Positions 51,174 through 60,333 of a DNA stretch of 64,000 nucleotides are shown here, in pieces (the stretch's first letter is position 1; every line of letters begins with the position of its first letter). The stretch is taken from positions 1 through 64,000 of the forward strand of contig JAHJAR010000277.1 of the NCBI GenBank assembly GCA_018814045.1. Direction: 5' to 3'. The stretch comes from Planctomycetota bacterium (GTDB lineage Bacteria; Planctomycetota; Phycisphaerae; UBA1845; Fen-1342). The notes below the pieces were generated by a model. That model saw nothing but the letters and a program-made list of their open reading frames with translations, did not search any database and had not been told where the DNA came from. A program made the translations under genes and the position numbers.

Positions 51174-51392
51174 GTGTTGATCGGCGTGACATTGGGCGAG
51201 CAACTGTGGGTGGCCGGAGGGGGGCTCGTGACCCTGTTGGTGGCGGGGGGCCTCGGGTACTGGCTCTACCAGGAATGGCAGGGAGTCGCCGCGCCGCCAG
51301 CGGACACAGTTGATAAACGGAATCGTCCGCACGCCGACCAAACCGAACCGCTGCCGGATGACCAGCAACGCGCGCCCTCGCAGGACAATTGA
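51174..51392 (+). CDS. Small membrane protein, 72 residues
   Basis: GTG 51174 with GAGGTGGT upstream. One helix ('LWVAGGGLVTLLVAGGLGYWL') then a polar tail ('QTEPLPDDQQRAPSQ'). No family recognised. It lies between a divergent gene (109 bases) and the convergent purL end (28 bases). The layout supports a real small membrane protein, without further evidence. Confidence 0.5.
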   Translation: MLIGVTLGEQLWVAGGGLVTLLVAGGLGYWLYQEWQGVAAPPADTVDKRNRPHADQTEPLPDDQQRAPSQDN

Positions 51393-51420
51393 CTGTCAGG
51401 CGGGCGTCCCAGTTGCACGC

Positions 51421-54400
51421 CTATTGCGCGGCGCCATTTGTCCAAGCCGCGCGCAGGTCACTCACTGCCACGGACTCCTCGGCGCATACAAACTGACAGT
51501 CGTCTCGCACGCGGCCCAGCGGCATCAGCGGTACGCCGCCCGCCCGCATGCACTCCCGCAGGGCGTCGGGAGTGGTCGTCTCGACCACGAAAGCCCCGCA
51601 GTAGTCGGCGAACGGGTCACAGGTCACGCCTGGCACCAACTCGATATCAGCCCCACGCTCGGCCGCGATGGCCATCTCCGCGACGGCGGTCAACCAGCCG
51701 CCATCACTGGAATCATGGCACGCCGTGACGAGGCCCTTGGCCAGCGCGGCGGCGACGGCGCGCAGCGCTTTGGCGGCATCCGACAAACGGAAGTCGGTGG
51801 CCGGCCAGCCGCCCACGAGGAACAGGCGGCTTCCGGGTGATTTCAAGTCAGGGGTTACGCACGCGCGCGTGTCCGGCACGATGCTGACCGCGCTGATCAG
51901 CACGGTTCCCGGAATGCTGAGGCGCCGCGCGGAACGGATACGCTCCATGACCGCGGCGGTCAGCGCCGGAACACCGGGCTCGCCGTCTGCGCGGGCGGCC
52001 CAGTCGCGCACGGTTTGCAGAACGGTGTCCACATCCTCGGCCTCGAGCGCGAACTCGTTGTTCAACGAGTCTTTGCCCGAGATGAACGGCACGCCGTAGA
52101 CGACGGCGGCGTCGTAGCAGGCCTGGCAGGCACGCACCAGCGCGCCCAATTGCCGGGGATCTGTGCTGCTACCCCAGCAAAAATTGTCCAGGATCGCGGT
52201 CTGTCCGGGATCGCCCCCGACGCAGACCACGTTTCGCAGGGCTTCGTCCACCGCGGCGGCGGCCATCCAGTAGGGATCAACGTCGGACAGGTGCGGAGCC
52301 AGGCCGCAGCCGAGCGCGATGCCCCGTGGCGTGTCGAGCCGCGGCCGCAACACGGCCGCATCCGCCGGTCCCAGACCCGGTCCGCAAAGCGGTTTGATCA
52401 CACTGCCGCCCTGGACCTCGTGGTCGTATTGCCGTGTGACCCATTCCTTGCTCGCGATGTTGGGGCAGCGCAGTGTGCTCTTCAAACGCGCAAGCAGGCT
52501 GCTGTCGGCGGACTGCGCTGGTGATGCGTGCGGCTGGTCGTCTGCCTGCGGGCCGGCTGGCCACCATTCGGCCACGCGTTCGCGTTTCGGCAATCCGTCA
52601 TGCAGGAAGCGCATGTCGAGCTGGCCGACAGTGTGGCCAGCGTAGCGCACCACAAGTCGCGGCCCGTCTTGCGCATCACGATCACGAGGCTGCTGCGGGT
52701 CGGGGCCGAACACGCCGATCACCGTCGTTTCGACCTCCTCGGCCTCCATGATCTGCATGAAGCGGTCGATCTTGTCCGGCGGCACGGCGAGCACCATGCG
52801 TTCCTGGGCTTCGCTTATCCAGATTTCGTCATATCGCAGGCCGGCGTACTTGAGCGGAACGCGCTCCAACTCGATGACCGCGCCCACGGTCTCGCCCATT
52901 TCGCCCACGGCGCTACTCAGACCGCCTGCCCCACAATCGGTGAGCGCGCTATACAGACACCCAGACTCGTCGTCGCGGGCTTGCAGAAGGGCGTCGAGGA
53001 ACCGTTTCTCGGTGATCGCATTGCCGATCTGAACGGCGTGCGAGAACTCGTCGGCGTGCGAGTCGGTCAACTCCGCCGACGAGAACGTAGCCCCATGGAT
53101 GCCATCCCGGCCGGTGCGGCCGCCGATCAGCACGACCAGATCACCCGGCTGGGCCGCCTTGTGCACCTTGTCGCGCGGGATCAGGCCCACGCAACCGCAG
53201 TACACCAGCGGATTGCCGAGGTAGCGCGGATCGAACGTGATCGCGCCGTTGACTGTCGGGATGCCCATGCGGTTGCCGTAGTCGGCCACGCCGCTAACCA
53301 CGCCGCGCATAACTCGGCGGGGGTGCAGCACTCCTTTGGGTAGCCGGTCGGCGGGCCAGTCGGGCGGTGCGAAGCAGAAGACGTCGGTATTGGCGATGGG
53401 CCGCGCTCCCAGACCGCAACCGATCACGTCGCGGATGCAGCCGCCGACACCGGTAGCTGCCCCGCCATAGGGCTCGATGGCCGAAGGGTGATTGTGCGTC
53501 TCTACCTTGAACGCGATGCCGAACCGGTCATCAAAAGCGATTACGCCGGCGTTGTCCTGGAAGACTGATAGGCAGGTGGGGCCACGCCGCGCGGCCATGA
53601 GTTCCTCGGTGGCGCGGACGATCGTGTCTTTCAGGAGGTTCTCGTACCGCAACACTGTCACGCGGTCCGGTTTGTCATCGGAGGACGCGGCACGGCCCCC
53701 GTTGGAAGGCAGCGGTGCCCCGCGGTAGACGACGGCGCTGGTAAGCGTCTTGTGAACACAGTGCTCGCTCCAGGTCTGGGCGAGCGTCTCCAACTCGAGG
53801 TCCGTCGGCTCCCGTTCGAGCGTGCGGAAGTGGGCTTGGATGGCCCTCATCTCGTCCAGAGCGAGGAACAAATGCCCATCGCGCGCCAGGCGTTCGAGAG
53901 CCTCATCGTCCAAGTTGCGTAAAGCGACGTGACGCAATGCGAATTCGAAGACAGGTGGACGCGGCGCGGGTTGCACGCCGGTCGTTCCCAGGACCACTTG
54001 CTCAATGCAGTCGTTCGCCAGAACGCGGTCGGCCGCAGCCCGAACGTCCTGCCCGTCCAGGTCACCCGAAAGCAGGTAACGCCGCGCTGTACGCACGCTG
54101 TCCACGCCGAAGCCGGCGGCGCGCAGCGCCGCCAGTGTGCTCTCAGCCACCGGGTCCATGACGCCGGGACGCGGGTGTACTTCCAGGGCGACGCGTCCGG
54201 TTGGGCAGGGGGGCTCGTCGCCCTCGGCGAGCACATCGGCCCACTCCACTATGGGATCAACGAGCAGTGCGGTCGCGATGTGCAGGGCGCCTGAGCGCGT
54301 CAGTGCCCCTTCGAGGAAGAACAGACGAGTGTGCTGCACGTCCCGTAGGTCCGCCAGCCGCGCAGCCCGCAGGTCAGCCGCGAGACTGTCGTTCTGCGCT

Positions 54401-54450
54401 CGCGACGCCGCCTGCGACTTTGGGAGAATCTCGACGCGATAGACACTCAT
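51421..54450 (-). CDS. purL: Phosphoribosylformylglycinamidine synthase, PurS-like region fused to PurL
   Basis: 1009 residues from ATG 54450. Residues about 1-155 contain two PurS-like segments ('MSVYRVEILPKSQ', then 'RVALEVHPRPGVMDPVAEST'). The catalytic FGAM synthase part follows with 'QTWSEHCVHKTLTS', 'NHPSAIEPYGGAATGVGG' and 'VPFISGKDSLNNEF', plus the second AIRS-like half. The C-terminal glutaminase domain of the large enterobacterial enzyme is absent, so ammonia must come from a separate PurQ, not in this window. It converts FGAR to FGAM in purine synthesis. An in-frame extension upstream of 54450 is unlikely to be translated. Confidence 0.93.
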   Translation of the reverse strand: MSVYRVEILPKSQAASRAQNDSLAADLRAARLADLRDVQHTRLFFLEGALTRSGALHIATALLVDPIVEWADVLAEGDEPPCPTGRVALEVHPRPGVMDPVAESTLAALRAAGFGVDSVRTARRYLLSGDLDGQDVRAAADRVLANDCIEQVVLGTTGVQPAPRPPVFEFALRHVALRNLDDEALERLARDGHLFLALDEMRAIQAHFRTLEREPTDLELETLAQTWSEHCVHKTLTSAVVYRGAPLPSNGGRAASSDDKPDRVTVLRYENLLKDTIVRATEELMAARRGPTCLSVFQDNAGVIAFDDRFGIAFKVETHNHPSAIEPYGGAATGVGGCIRDVIGCGLGARPIANTDVFCFAPPDWPADRLPKGVLHPRRVMRGVVSGVADYGNRMGIPTVNGAITFDPRYLGNPLVYCGCVGLIPRDKVHKAAQPGDLVVLIGGRTGRDGIHGATFSSAELTDSHADEFSHAVQIGNAITEKRFLDALLQARDDESGCLYSALTDCGAGGLSSAVGEMGETVGAVIELERVPLKYAGLRYDEIWISEAQERMVLAVPPDKIDRFMQIMEAEEVETTVIGVFGPDPQQPRDRDAQDGPRLVVRYAGHTVGQLDMRFLHDGLPKRERVAEWWPAGPQADDQPHASPAQSADSSLLARLKSTLRCPNIASKEWVTRQYDHEVQGGSVIKPLCGPGLGPADAAVLRPRLDTPRGIALGCGLAPHLSDVDPYWMAAAAVDEALRNVVCVGGDPGQTAILDNFCWGSSTDPRQLGALVRACQACYDAAVVYGVPFISGKDSLNNEFALEAEDVDTVLQTVRDWAARADGEPGVPALTAAVMERIRSARRLSIPGTVLISAVSIVPDTRACVTPDLKSPGSRLFLVGGWPATDFRLSDAAKALRAVAAALAKGLVTACHDSSDGGWLTAVAEMAIAAERGADIELVPGVTCDPFADYCGAFVVETTTPDALRECMRAGGVPLMPLGRVRDDCQFVCAEESVAVSDLRAAWTNGAAQ

Positions 54451-54817
54451 GAGCAGGCTCTCACACGCAGCCAGGACGGACTGGCAAGACTGGGCGACAC
54501 CAATGGCGCCGATCATAGCGGTCAAAACACGATCCGTCGCGGGGGCGCCGGCGGGTGGGCGGCTGCGTGTGACTGCAAAAGCGTGCACATTCAGACATGG
54601 GTAGCGCTTTAGGGTAAACAGTGCCTAACTCCTGTGATAATAAACTGTTGCGCACTGAACGCGCGGCGGGGCCGTGACGGCGAACCGTCCACCGGGTGCC
54701 CCCCAGGACGAGATTTTGCTTGCAATCCAAGCCACGGCACAGGTAGAGTGCCGCGTTAATACCTGGGTACCGGGGCGGAGCCCCGGCTTCGGCGCGGCTG
54801 GTATAGCAGGGAGGACT
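54451..54817. other. Divergent region between purL and accA
   Basis: 367 bases that must hold promoters for purL (minus) and accA (plus). GATAAT at 54636-54641 within 'TGTGATAATAAA' could be a -10 for the plus strand, but no -35 was found. No purine riboswitch-like fold was recognised. AGGGAGG at 54808-54814 is the accA ribosome site. Confidence 0.4.
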
Positions 54818-55882
54818 ATGAGCGGACAACCAAGTATCGTCGCGGCGTCCGGCAGTGGGTTGGCACATATGTTGGAGTTTGAGAAGCCCATCGCGAAGAT
54901 GGAGCAGGAGATCCAGCGGCTCGAGGCCGATCAAGCCGAGTCTGGGCGCGACTACTCAGAATTCATCCAGCAGATACGAGACCAGCTCAACAACACTGTG
55001 CGCGAGGCCTACGCTGCCCTGACCCCCTGGGAAAACGTGTTGGTTGCCCGACACCCACAGCGGCCCTTGCTACGCGACTACGTCCGCATGCTCGCAAAGG
55101 ACTTCTGCGAGCTGCACGGTGATCGGCTGTATGGCGACGACAAGGCCATGGTTTGCGGCTTTGCGCGAATGGCCGGTCACCGCGTGATGCTGGTGGGACA
55201 GCACAAGGGCCGTGATACGCGCGAGAAGATCGAGGCAAACTTCGGTTGTGCCCACCCGGAGGGCTATCGCAAGGCGCTCCAGAAGATGCGACTGGCGGCC
55301 AAGTTCAAGGTGCCCGTCGTCTGCCTGATCGACACTCCAGGTGCCTACCCGGGCGTGGGAGCCGAGGAACGTGGCATCGCCAGCGCCATCGCCGTCAATC
55401 TCATGGAGATGTCGCGTCTACCGACCCCGATCGTGGCACTCGTCATCGGTGAAGGTGGCAGCGGTGGGGCACTTGGCATCGCGGTTTCAGACCACGTCGC
55501 GGTCATGGAACACTCGTATTATTCTGTTATCAGCCCGGAGGGGTGTGCCGCGATCCTGTGGCGATCGGCCGAGCACAGCGCCAAGGCAGCCGAGGCGCTG
55601 CGCCTCGCCCCCAGGGAGTTGAAGCGGCTGAACCTGATCGACACGATTGTGGAAGAGCCGTTGGGCGGAGCCCATCGCGATCCGCGGGCCGCGGCAGCCA
55701 ACGTGGAGCGCTGGCTGGGGCGTGCCTTGCGCGACCTCGACCGGGTCAAAACGGATACGTTGGTCCGGCGTCGCTACGAGCGGCTGCGGAACCTGGGGGC
55801 GTTCTTTGCCGCGATGGGTGAGCCAGCCGAGGTGAAGTCGACCAAGCCGCGAGGCAGACGGACGCGTGTAGCAGCGAAGTAG
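54818..55882 (+). CDS. accA: Acetyl-CoA carboxylase carboxyltransferase subunit alpha
   Basis: 354 residues from ATG 54818 (AGGGAGG upstream). 'MLEFEKPIAKMEQEIQRLEA' is the N-terminal helix typical of AccA, 'VGQHKGRDTREKIEANFG' and 'CLIDTPGAYPGVGAEERG' follow, and 'IGEGGSGGALGIAVSDHV' with 'YYSVISPEGCAAILW' forms the crotonase-like active region. It moves the carboxyl group from biotin to acetyl-CoA as an alpha2-beta2 unit. AccD is not in the window. Confidence 0.95.
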   Translation: MSGQPSIVAASGSGLAHMLEFEKPIAKMEQEIQRLEADQAESGRDYSEFIQQIRDQLNNTVREAYAALTPWENVLVARHPQRPLLRDYVRMLAKDFCELHGDRLYGDDKAMVCGFARMAGHRVMLVGQHKGRDTREKIEANFGCAHPEGYRKALQKMRLAAKFKVPVVCLIDTPGAYPGVGAEERGIASAIAVNLMEMSRLPTPIVALVIGEGGSGGALGIAVSDHVAVMEHSYYSVISPEGCAAILWRSAEHSAKAAEALRLAPRELKRLNLIDTIVEEPLGGAHRDPRAAAANVERWLGRALRDLDRVKTDTLVRRRYERLRNLGAFFAAMGEPAEVKSTKPRGRRTRVAAK

Positions 55883-55944
55883 GCGCGTTTGACGCCGCGC
55901 TGCTGCGTTTACTACATTTGGTGGTTTCGAAGATGTGGGGTAAC

Positions 55945-56370
55945 ATGATGGGGGAAGAAGCTGAGTGTTTGGAAGTCGCTGCCCGGCGGCCGCTGGAGCT
56001 TGATCTAGATCGGTCGAGTGCGCTGCGTGTTACCTGGGCGGACGGACACAAGAGCGTCTATCCGTTGCGGGCTCTCCGTCGGTCGTGTCCGTGTGCAAGT
56101 TGCCGTGGAGAGCGCGAAGCGCGGGCGCAGAACCCATTACACGTGATCCAGGGAGAGGTTGAGTCAAGCGCGATGACGAACGCGGAAAGTGCCGAGTTGG
56201 TGGGGAATTACGCGCTTCAGATTCGCTGGTGTGACGAACACGATTCAGGGATCTACGAGTTCTCGTACTTGCGATCGCTGTGCCCGTGCGACGCATGTGG
56301 GAAATATAGGTCGTCGCGAAATGGAGTGAACCAAGGCGTTCGGGAACGCGTATTGCCTAAAAACCGCTGA
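55945..56370 (+). CDS. DUF971 domain protein with Cys pairs
   Basis: About 141 residues. 'SALRVTWADGHKSVYPLRAL' then 'CPCASCRGE' and later 'IYEFSYLRSLCPCDACG' is the DUF971 (GBBH-like N-terminal) layout; the two CxC/CxxC clusters may bind zinc or an Fe-S centre. In other bacteria such proteins sit near Mrp/ApbC Fe-S carriers. The start is uncertain: ATG 55945 or 55933, or TTG 55918, with only GGGG near 55937. Gene follows accA by about 60 bases. Confidence 0.75.
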   Translation: MMGEEAECLEVAARRPLELDLDRSSALRVTWADGHKSVYPLRALRRSCPCASCRGEREARAQNPLHVIQGEVESSAMTNAESAELVGNYALQIRWCDEHDSGIYEFSYLRSLCPCDACGKYRSSRNGVNQGVRERVLPKNR

Positions 56371-56410
56371 TCGGGGGGATTTTGGGCGTGCGAACCAGAC
56401 GCCAAGGCGT

Positions 56411-56416
56411 TATAAT
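56411..56416 (+). promoter_or_regulatory. Possible -10 element
   Basis: A perfect TATAAT, 61 bases before the DUF2617-like start codon. No matching -35 at 16-18 bases, so the promoter is only suggested. Confidence 0.3.
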
Positions 56417-56477
56417 AGCTGTCTTACCAAGGGATTAGGGGTAATCCGGGCAGCCAACGGAGTGACCGAGAAAAAAA

Positions 56478-57026
56478 ATGGAACTGACGAGCCCGACGCA
56501 ACAAGCGGTTGACTTGCACCTGTTTTTGTACGATCGCGCCTTGCATCCGGAGCTGTTCCGTCATTTTGCCGCCTACCGCATTGAGCAGGCGCGCTATCAC
56601 GCGGACATCTGGATCGTGGGGTTGGCGCATGTGATCACTGTCTCGGCCGGCCGCAAGACGCTGACCGAGGTTATGTCGAGCGAGAGCGACCTGCTCCCGA
56701 CCCGGGGCGGGCTTTCGCGTTTCCGTCTGAAGGGCGAGCGAGATCACGATCGCCGCTCAGCCGACGGATGGTCCTATATGGTCAGCAGCCAGGTCGAGAC
56801 AATGGACGAGGCCCTGTACAAGTCAGTGCACAGCGACCTCGTGCGTCACGCAACCAAGCGTGGCTGGTTCCACGAGTACGATCAATGGAGCGATGGCGAC
56901 CTGATGCCGTTTACCTACATTGATCACGAGGCGCGTGATCGCGAATTCCATATTCACGCGTTTCATTCCTACCCGCTGGAGCGAACGCTTATCAAGACGC
57001 AGTCGATTTTCGAATTGCCGAACTAG
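56478..57026 (+). CDS. DUF2617-like protein
   Basis: 182 residues from ATG 56478. 'VDLHLFLYDRALHPELFRHF' and 'ADIWIVGLAHVITVSAGRKT' with 'LTEVMSSESDLLPTRGG' resemble DUF2617, a soluble family common in planctomycetes and actinobacteria without known function. No catalytic motif is evident. Its C-terminal end ('HIHAFHSYPLERTLIKTQSI') is typical of the group as far as I recall. Runs in the same direction as the UvrA-like gene. Confidence 0.6.
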   Translation: MELTSPTQQAVDLHLFLYDRALHPELFRHFAAYRIEQARYHADIWIVGLAHVITVSAGRKTLTEVMSSESDLLPTRGGLSRFRLKGERDHDRRSADGWSYMVSSQVETMDEALYKSVHSDLVRHATKRGWFHEYDQWSDGDLMPFTYIDHEARDREFHIHAFHSYPLERTLIKTQSIFELPN

Positions 57027-57051
57027 AGTTCCTCCGACAGAGCGATTGTCC

Positions 57052-57083
57052 ACAGCCTGATCGATGCCTCGGTCAGGCTGTGC
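57052..57083 (+). terminator. Hairpin between the DUF2617-like and UvrA-like genes
   Basis: CACAGCCTGA (57052-57061) and TCAGGCTGTG (57074-57083) form a perfect 10-bp stem 25 bases after the upstream stop. Only CTGCTTAG follows, so it may be a weak terminator or sit in the 5' leader of the next gene. Confidence 0.45.
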
Positions 57084-57133
57084 TGCTTAGGGGGAAGATC
57101 GGGTCGAAGCACCGCGGCGAGCGCGGGCGTGCC

Positions 57134-59167
57134 ATGGACGGACGAGATTCTGATAATATGTTGGTCGTAGGGGCCCGTGAGCACAACCTCGCGAACGTCT
57201 CGCTGTCCCTGCCAAAGAATCGGCTGATCTGTTTCACGGGCGTCTCTGGCAGCGGAAAGAGCAGTCTGGCTTTCGACACGCTCTACGCCGAGGGACAGCG
57301 CCGCTACATCGCGTCGCTCAGCTCTTACGCCCGCCAATTCATGGGCGAGTTGCCCAAGCCCGACGTGGATCAGATCAGTGGTTTGGCGCCATCCATTTCG
57401 ATCCAGCAGAAGACCGGTGGCTGGAACCCCCGCAGCACGGTCGGCACGATCACGCAGATCCACGACTACGCGCGCGTCTTGTTCGCACGGGCCGGCACGC
57501 CGCACTGTCCGGAGTGCGGGAAGGCGATCACGGCCCAAACGCGCGAGCAGATGGTGGCGCGGGTGCTGGCGCTGGGCGCGGGCACGCGTTTTCTGCTGCT
57601 GGCGCCCCGGGTGCAGGGTCAGAAGGGCGAATACCGGGATCTGTTTGCAGAATTGCTTAACCAGGGTTTCGCGCGCGCGCGAGTCGATGGCGAAGTGATC
57701 GACCTGGCGAACCCGCCGGCGCTGGATCGCTACCGCCGACACGATATCGAAGCCGTGGTCGATCGGCTGGTAGTGAAGTCCCACGTGCGCTCACGTATTG
57801 CGGAGGCGCTTGATACGGCGCTGACGGTGGGGGCAGGCGTGGCGATCATCGGGAACATCGAGCCAGCCGGCGAGTCCCCCACTGGGAGTGTACCGAAGGC
57901 CGTGGCAGCCCGCGCCCGTGGCGACCGTATCCGCGACATCTTGTTGTCCGCCGGGTACGCCTGCACTGCCTGCGGTATCAGCTTCGAACCGCCCAGCCCC
58001 CAGATGTTCAGCTTCAACAGCCCGCAAGGGATGTGTTCGTCTTGCGATGGGCTGGGTACGCGGTATGATTTTGATCCGGACCTGCTCGTTCCTGATCCGG
58101 CACTGCGTTTTCTCAAACCCTGCATCGCGGCTTGGCGCCACCCGCCCGGCCGCTGGCGGCGGCACATCTACGAGGGTGTGGCGGCGCATCTGGGTATCGA
58201 CCTGCGGCAGCCCTGGCGGGATCTGCCCGCCGACGCCCGCCAAGCCCTGCTCTACGGCACGGGCGACGCACATATCACCTGTGAGTACCGCGGTCGGCAA
58301 GGCGCGTGGAAGCACGGCGTTACGTTTGAGGGCGTTATCGCGGAGCTTCAGGCGGCACACAAGAAATCACGTTCTCCGCTTGTGCGCCGTTTCTACGAGC
58401 AGTTCATGCGGCAATCGACGTGCCCGCGCTGCAAAGGAGCCCGCTTAAGGCCCCAAGCATTGGCGGTCACGTTGGCGAGTGCGGGCGGCGGGCCGGCCGG
58501 GGGGGCGACCCGGCTCAATATCAACGAAGCCAGCCAGTTGCCGATCGACCGGGCGCTCGCGTTCTTCAGCCACCTCAAGCTGGACGGCGTACGGCGTATT
58601 ATCGCCGAGGAGCCGTTAAAGGAAATCGGCGCCCGGCTGCGTTTTCTCATGGATGTGGGGCTTGATTATCTGACTCTGGACCGTGCAGCGCCGACGCTGG
58701 CGGGCGGTGAGTCGCAGCGGATTAGGCTGGCGAGCCAGATCGGCTGCGGCCTGGTCGGTGTTCTCTATGTGCTGGACGAGCCCAGTATCGGGCTTCATCC
58801 ACGAGACAACCGGCGTCTCCTGAGCTCGCTCGAGCGGCTGCGCGACATGGGCAACACGGTTGTCGTCGTCGAGCACGACCGCGACACGATGGAGGTCGCG
58901 GACCTGATCGTTGACTTCGGGCCCGGGCCGGGCGTGCGCGGCGGTCAGATCGTCGCGCAGGGTAGCGTTGGCGACGTGGCCGGCGAGACGAAGTCGGTCA
59001 CGGGGGCGTACTTGGCGGGCCGGGAGACGATCGAAGTGCCCACGGCGCGACGCCCTATAACACGAGCTGATGTTCGACCAGCGGGGCGGAAGCGCGCGCG
59101 ACACCGCCCGGCACGAGACGACGGGAGCGCGGCGGTCGCAAAGAACGCGGCCACTGACAAACGGTGA
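57134..59167 (+). CDS. uvrA: Half-length UvrA: first ATPase half only
   Basis: 677 residues against about 940 for normal UvrA. Present: Walker A 'GVSGSGKSS' (about 36-44), Q-loop region 'SYARQFMGELPKPDVD', the first CxxC zinc site ('CTACGISFE...CSSCDGLG', about 277-305), ABC signature 'LAGGESQRIRLASQIG' (about 522), Walker B 'VLYVLDEPSIGLHPRD' (about 543), and 'VVVEHDRDTMEVADLIVDFG'. This completes NBD1 with its UvrB-binding and insertion domains. After 'GAYLAGRETIEVP' a basic tail ends in a stop; the second Walker A, second zinc finger and second signature are missing, and no fragment of them follows. Start ATG 57134 is chosen by family N-terminus. Nucleotide-excision damage sensing is the family role. 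Confidence 0.85.
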   Translation: MDGRDSDNMLVVGAREHNLANVSLSLPKNRLICFTGVSGSGKSSLAFDTLYAEGQRRYIASLSSYARQFMGELPKPDVDQISGLAPSISIQQKTGGWNPRSTVGTITQIHDYARVLFARAGTPHCPECGKAITAQTREQMVARVLALGAGTRFLLLAPRVQGQKGEYRDLFAELLNQGFARARVDGEVIDLANPPALDRYRRHDIEAVVDRLVVKSHVRSRIAEALDTALTVGAGVAIIGNIEPAGESPTGSVPKAVAARARGDRIRDILLSAGYACTACGISFEPPSPQMFSFNSPQGMCSSCDGLGTRYDFDPDLLVPDPALRFLKPCIAAWRHPPGRWRRHIYEGVAAHLGIDLRQPWRDLPADARQALLYGTGDAHITCEYRGRQGAWKHGVTFEGVIAELQAAHKKSRSPLVRRFYEQFMRQSTCPRCKGARLRPQALAVTLASAGGGPAGGATRLNINEASQLPIDRALAFFSHLKLDGVRRIIAEEPLKEIGARLRFLMDVGLDYLTLDRAAPTLAGGESQRIRLASQIGCGLVGVLYVLDEPSIGLHPRDNRRLLSSLERLRDMGNTVVVVEHDRDTMEVADLIVDFGPGPGVRGGQIVAQGSVGDVAGETKSVTGAYLAGRETIEVPTARRPITRADVRPAGRKRARHRPARDDGSAAVAKNAATDKR

Positions 59168-59449
59168 GAACAACCGGGGGACTCAGATCCGAGGTTCGAC
59201 AAGCGTTCTCGGGGGAGAGCATTTCGGCAATTCCGCCGCGCCTGCTGGTCGACACGCCTGCTTTTCAGGACGTACCGCGTTAGCGGTGGCTGCGTGGTGG
59301 CGGAGACCGGGCCGCGTATCGCGTATGGCAAGACTAAGTGTTCGGGGCAGTCGGGGCTGAGCACGAGCGACCGTAATCGGGGGGAGCGTTTTAGCCGATA
59401 CCAGAACGGTCTGGCCGGCAGAGCGAGACCAGAACTCGAAGAGGCGCTC

Positions 59450-59644
59450 ATGGCAATCACCCTGATTTGCCCGAACCTGAGTTGTGGACAAACCGTAGTC
59501 GCGCCGGAGTCGGCCCGTGGGAAGGTTGTGCGATGCGCGCACTGTCAACAGACCTTCCTCGTTCCGACGAAGAAGGTGAGCGAAGGATCGGAGGCGGGCG
59601 GTTCACATGACGCTTTGCCGTCGAAGCCACGCAAGCAGCGCTAG
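59450..59644 (+). CDS. Small zinc-ribbon protein
   Basis: 64 residues from ATG 59450. 'ITLICPNLSCGQTVVAP' and 'VVRCAHCQQTFLVP' supply a C-x4-C and a C-x2-C pair, the MJ0042-like zinc-ribbon pattern common at the start of planctomycete proteins. The polar tail has no domain. It precedes two TPR genes (42 bases) on the same strand and may share their transcript. Role unknown, possibly protein-protein binding. Confidence 0.75.
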   Translation: MAITLICPNLSCGQTVVAPESARGKVVRCAHCQQTFLVPTKKVSEGSEAGGSHDALPSKPRKQR

Positions 59645-59686
59645 CACGGATCCAGTGGTTACACCAAAGCCAGCAGGTGAGCGGCG

Positions 59687-60331
59687 ATGACGAAGACTCC
59701 CGAGGATGGTTGCCGACAGACCAGAGCTGGGGCAACGCCCGCGCGCCGGTCCGCCAGTCTGACGTGGGGACAACTGCCGCCACGCCGTGGCCGGCCCGCC
59801 GCACGTCTGGATCTGCGGCAGGACACGACGCGCTGGCTGGGGGGGCTTTTCGCGAGCGAACCGGAGCTGATATCGGCGTTCCTGGAACACGGGGAGGGGA
59901 CGTCGTCGGGGGACGCGTCGACGGTAATGGCGGCGGCGTGGGACGCGATTCGGGGGCATCCCGATTATGCCGATCTGCACTACTTCGCGGCCCAGGCGGC
60001 GATGCGCGCCGGGCGGCCCGAGCAGGCGGCGGTGTTGCTGGAGCACACGCTGGAGATCAACCCGGATTACCTGGACGCGCTGATCCTCTCGGCGCGCGTG
60101 GCCATCGCGCTGGGTGAGCCGGGGCGCGCGATTGCGCGTCTGGAGCAGGCCTTGGCGTTGGGTGCGGACTATCCCGACGTGCACCAGATGCTGGGCGACC
60201 TGTTGCGAGCACGGGGTGACGTGGACCGGGCTCGGAAGGCGTACGAGCGGGCGTTGCAGTTGAACGGGAACCTCGGGGCAGTGCGTGCGGCGCTGATCGG
60301 ACTGACGTCGGAAGGGCCAGGGGCAGACTGA
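59687..60331 (+). CDS. TPR protein
   Basis: 214 residues. The first 90 are basic then helical without motif; from about 95 on there are three tetratricopeptide repeats ('HYFAAQAAMRAGRPEQAAVL', 'LILSARVAIALGEPGRAIAR', 'HQMLGDLLRARGDVDRARKA'). A scaffold protein is likely. Its stop is two bases before the next TPR gene's start, so the two proteins are probably co-translated and may interact. Confidence 0.8.
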   Translation: MTKTPEDGCRQTRAGATPARRSASLTWGQLPPRRGRPAARLDLRQDTTRWLGGLFASEPELISAFLEHGEGTSSGDASTVMAAAWDAIRGHPDYADLHYFAAQAAMRAGRPEQAAVLLEHTLEINPDYLDALILSARVAIALGEPGRAIARLEQALALGADYPDVHQMLGDLLRARGDVDRARKAYERALQLNGNLGAVRAALIGLTSEGPGAD

Positions 60332-60333
60332 TC

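Noticed and set aside
59168-59449. Possible continuation of UvrA NBD2 in another frame
   Set aside because: All three forward frames were read by eye; none shows a second Walker A, CxxC zinc finger or ABC signature.
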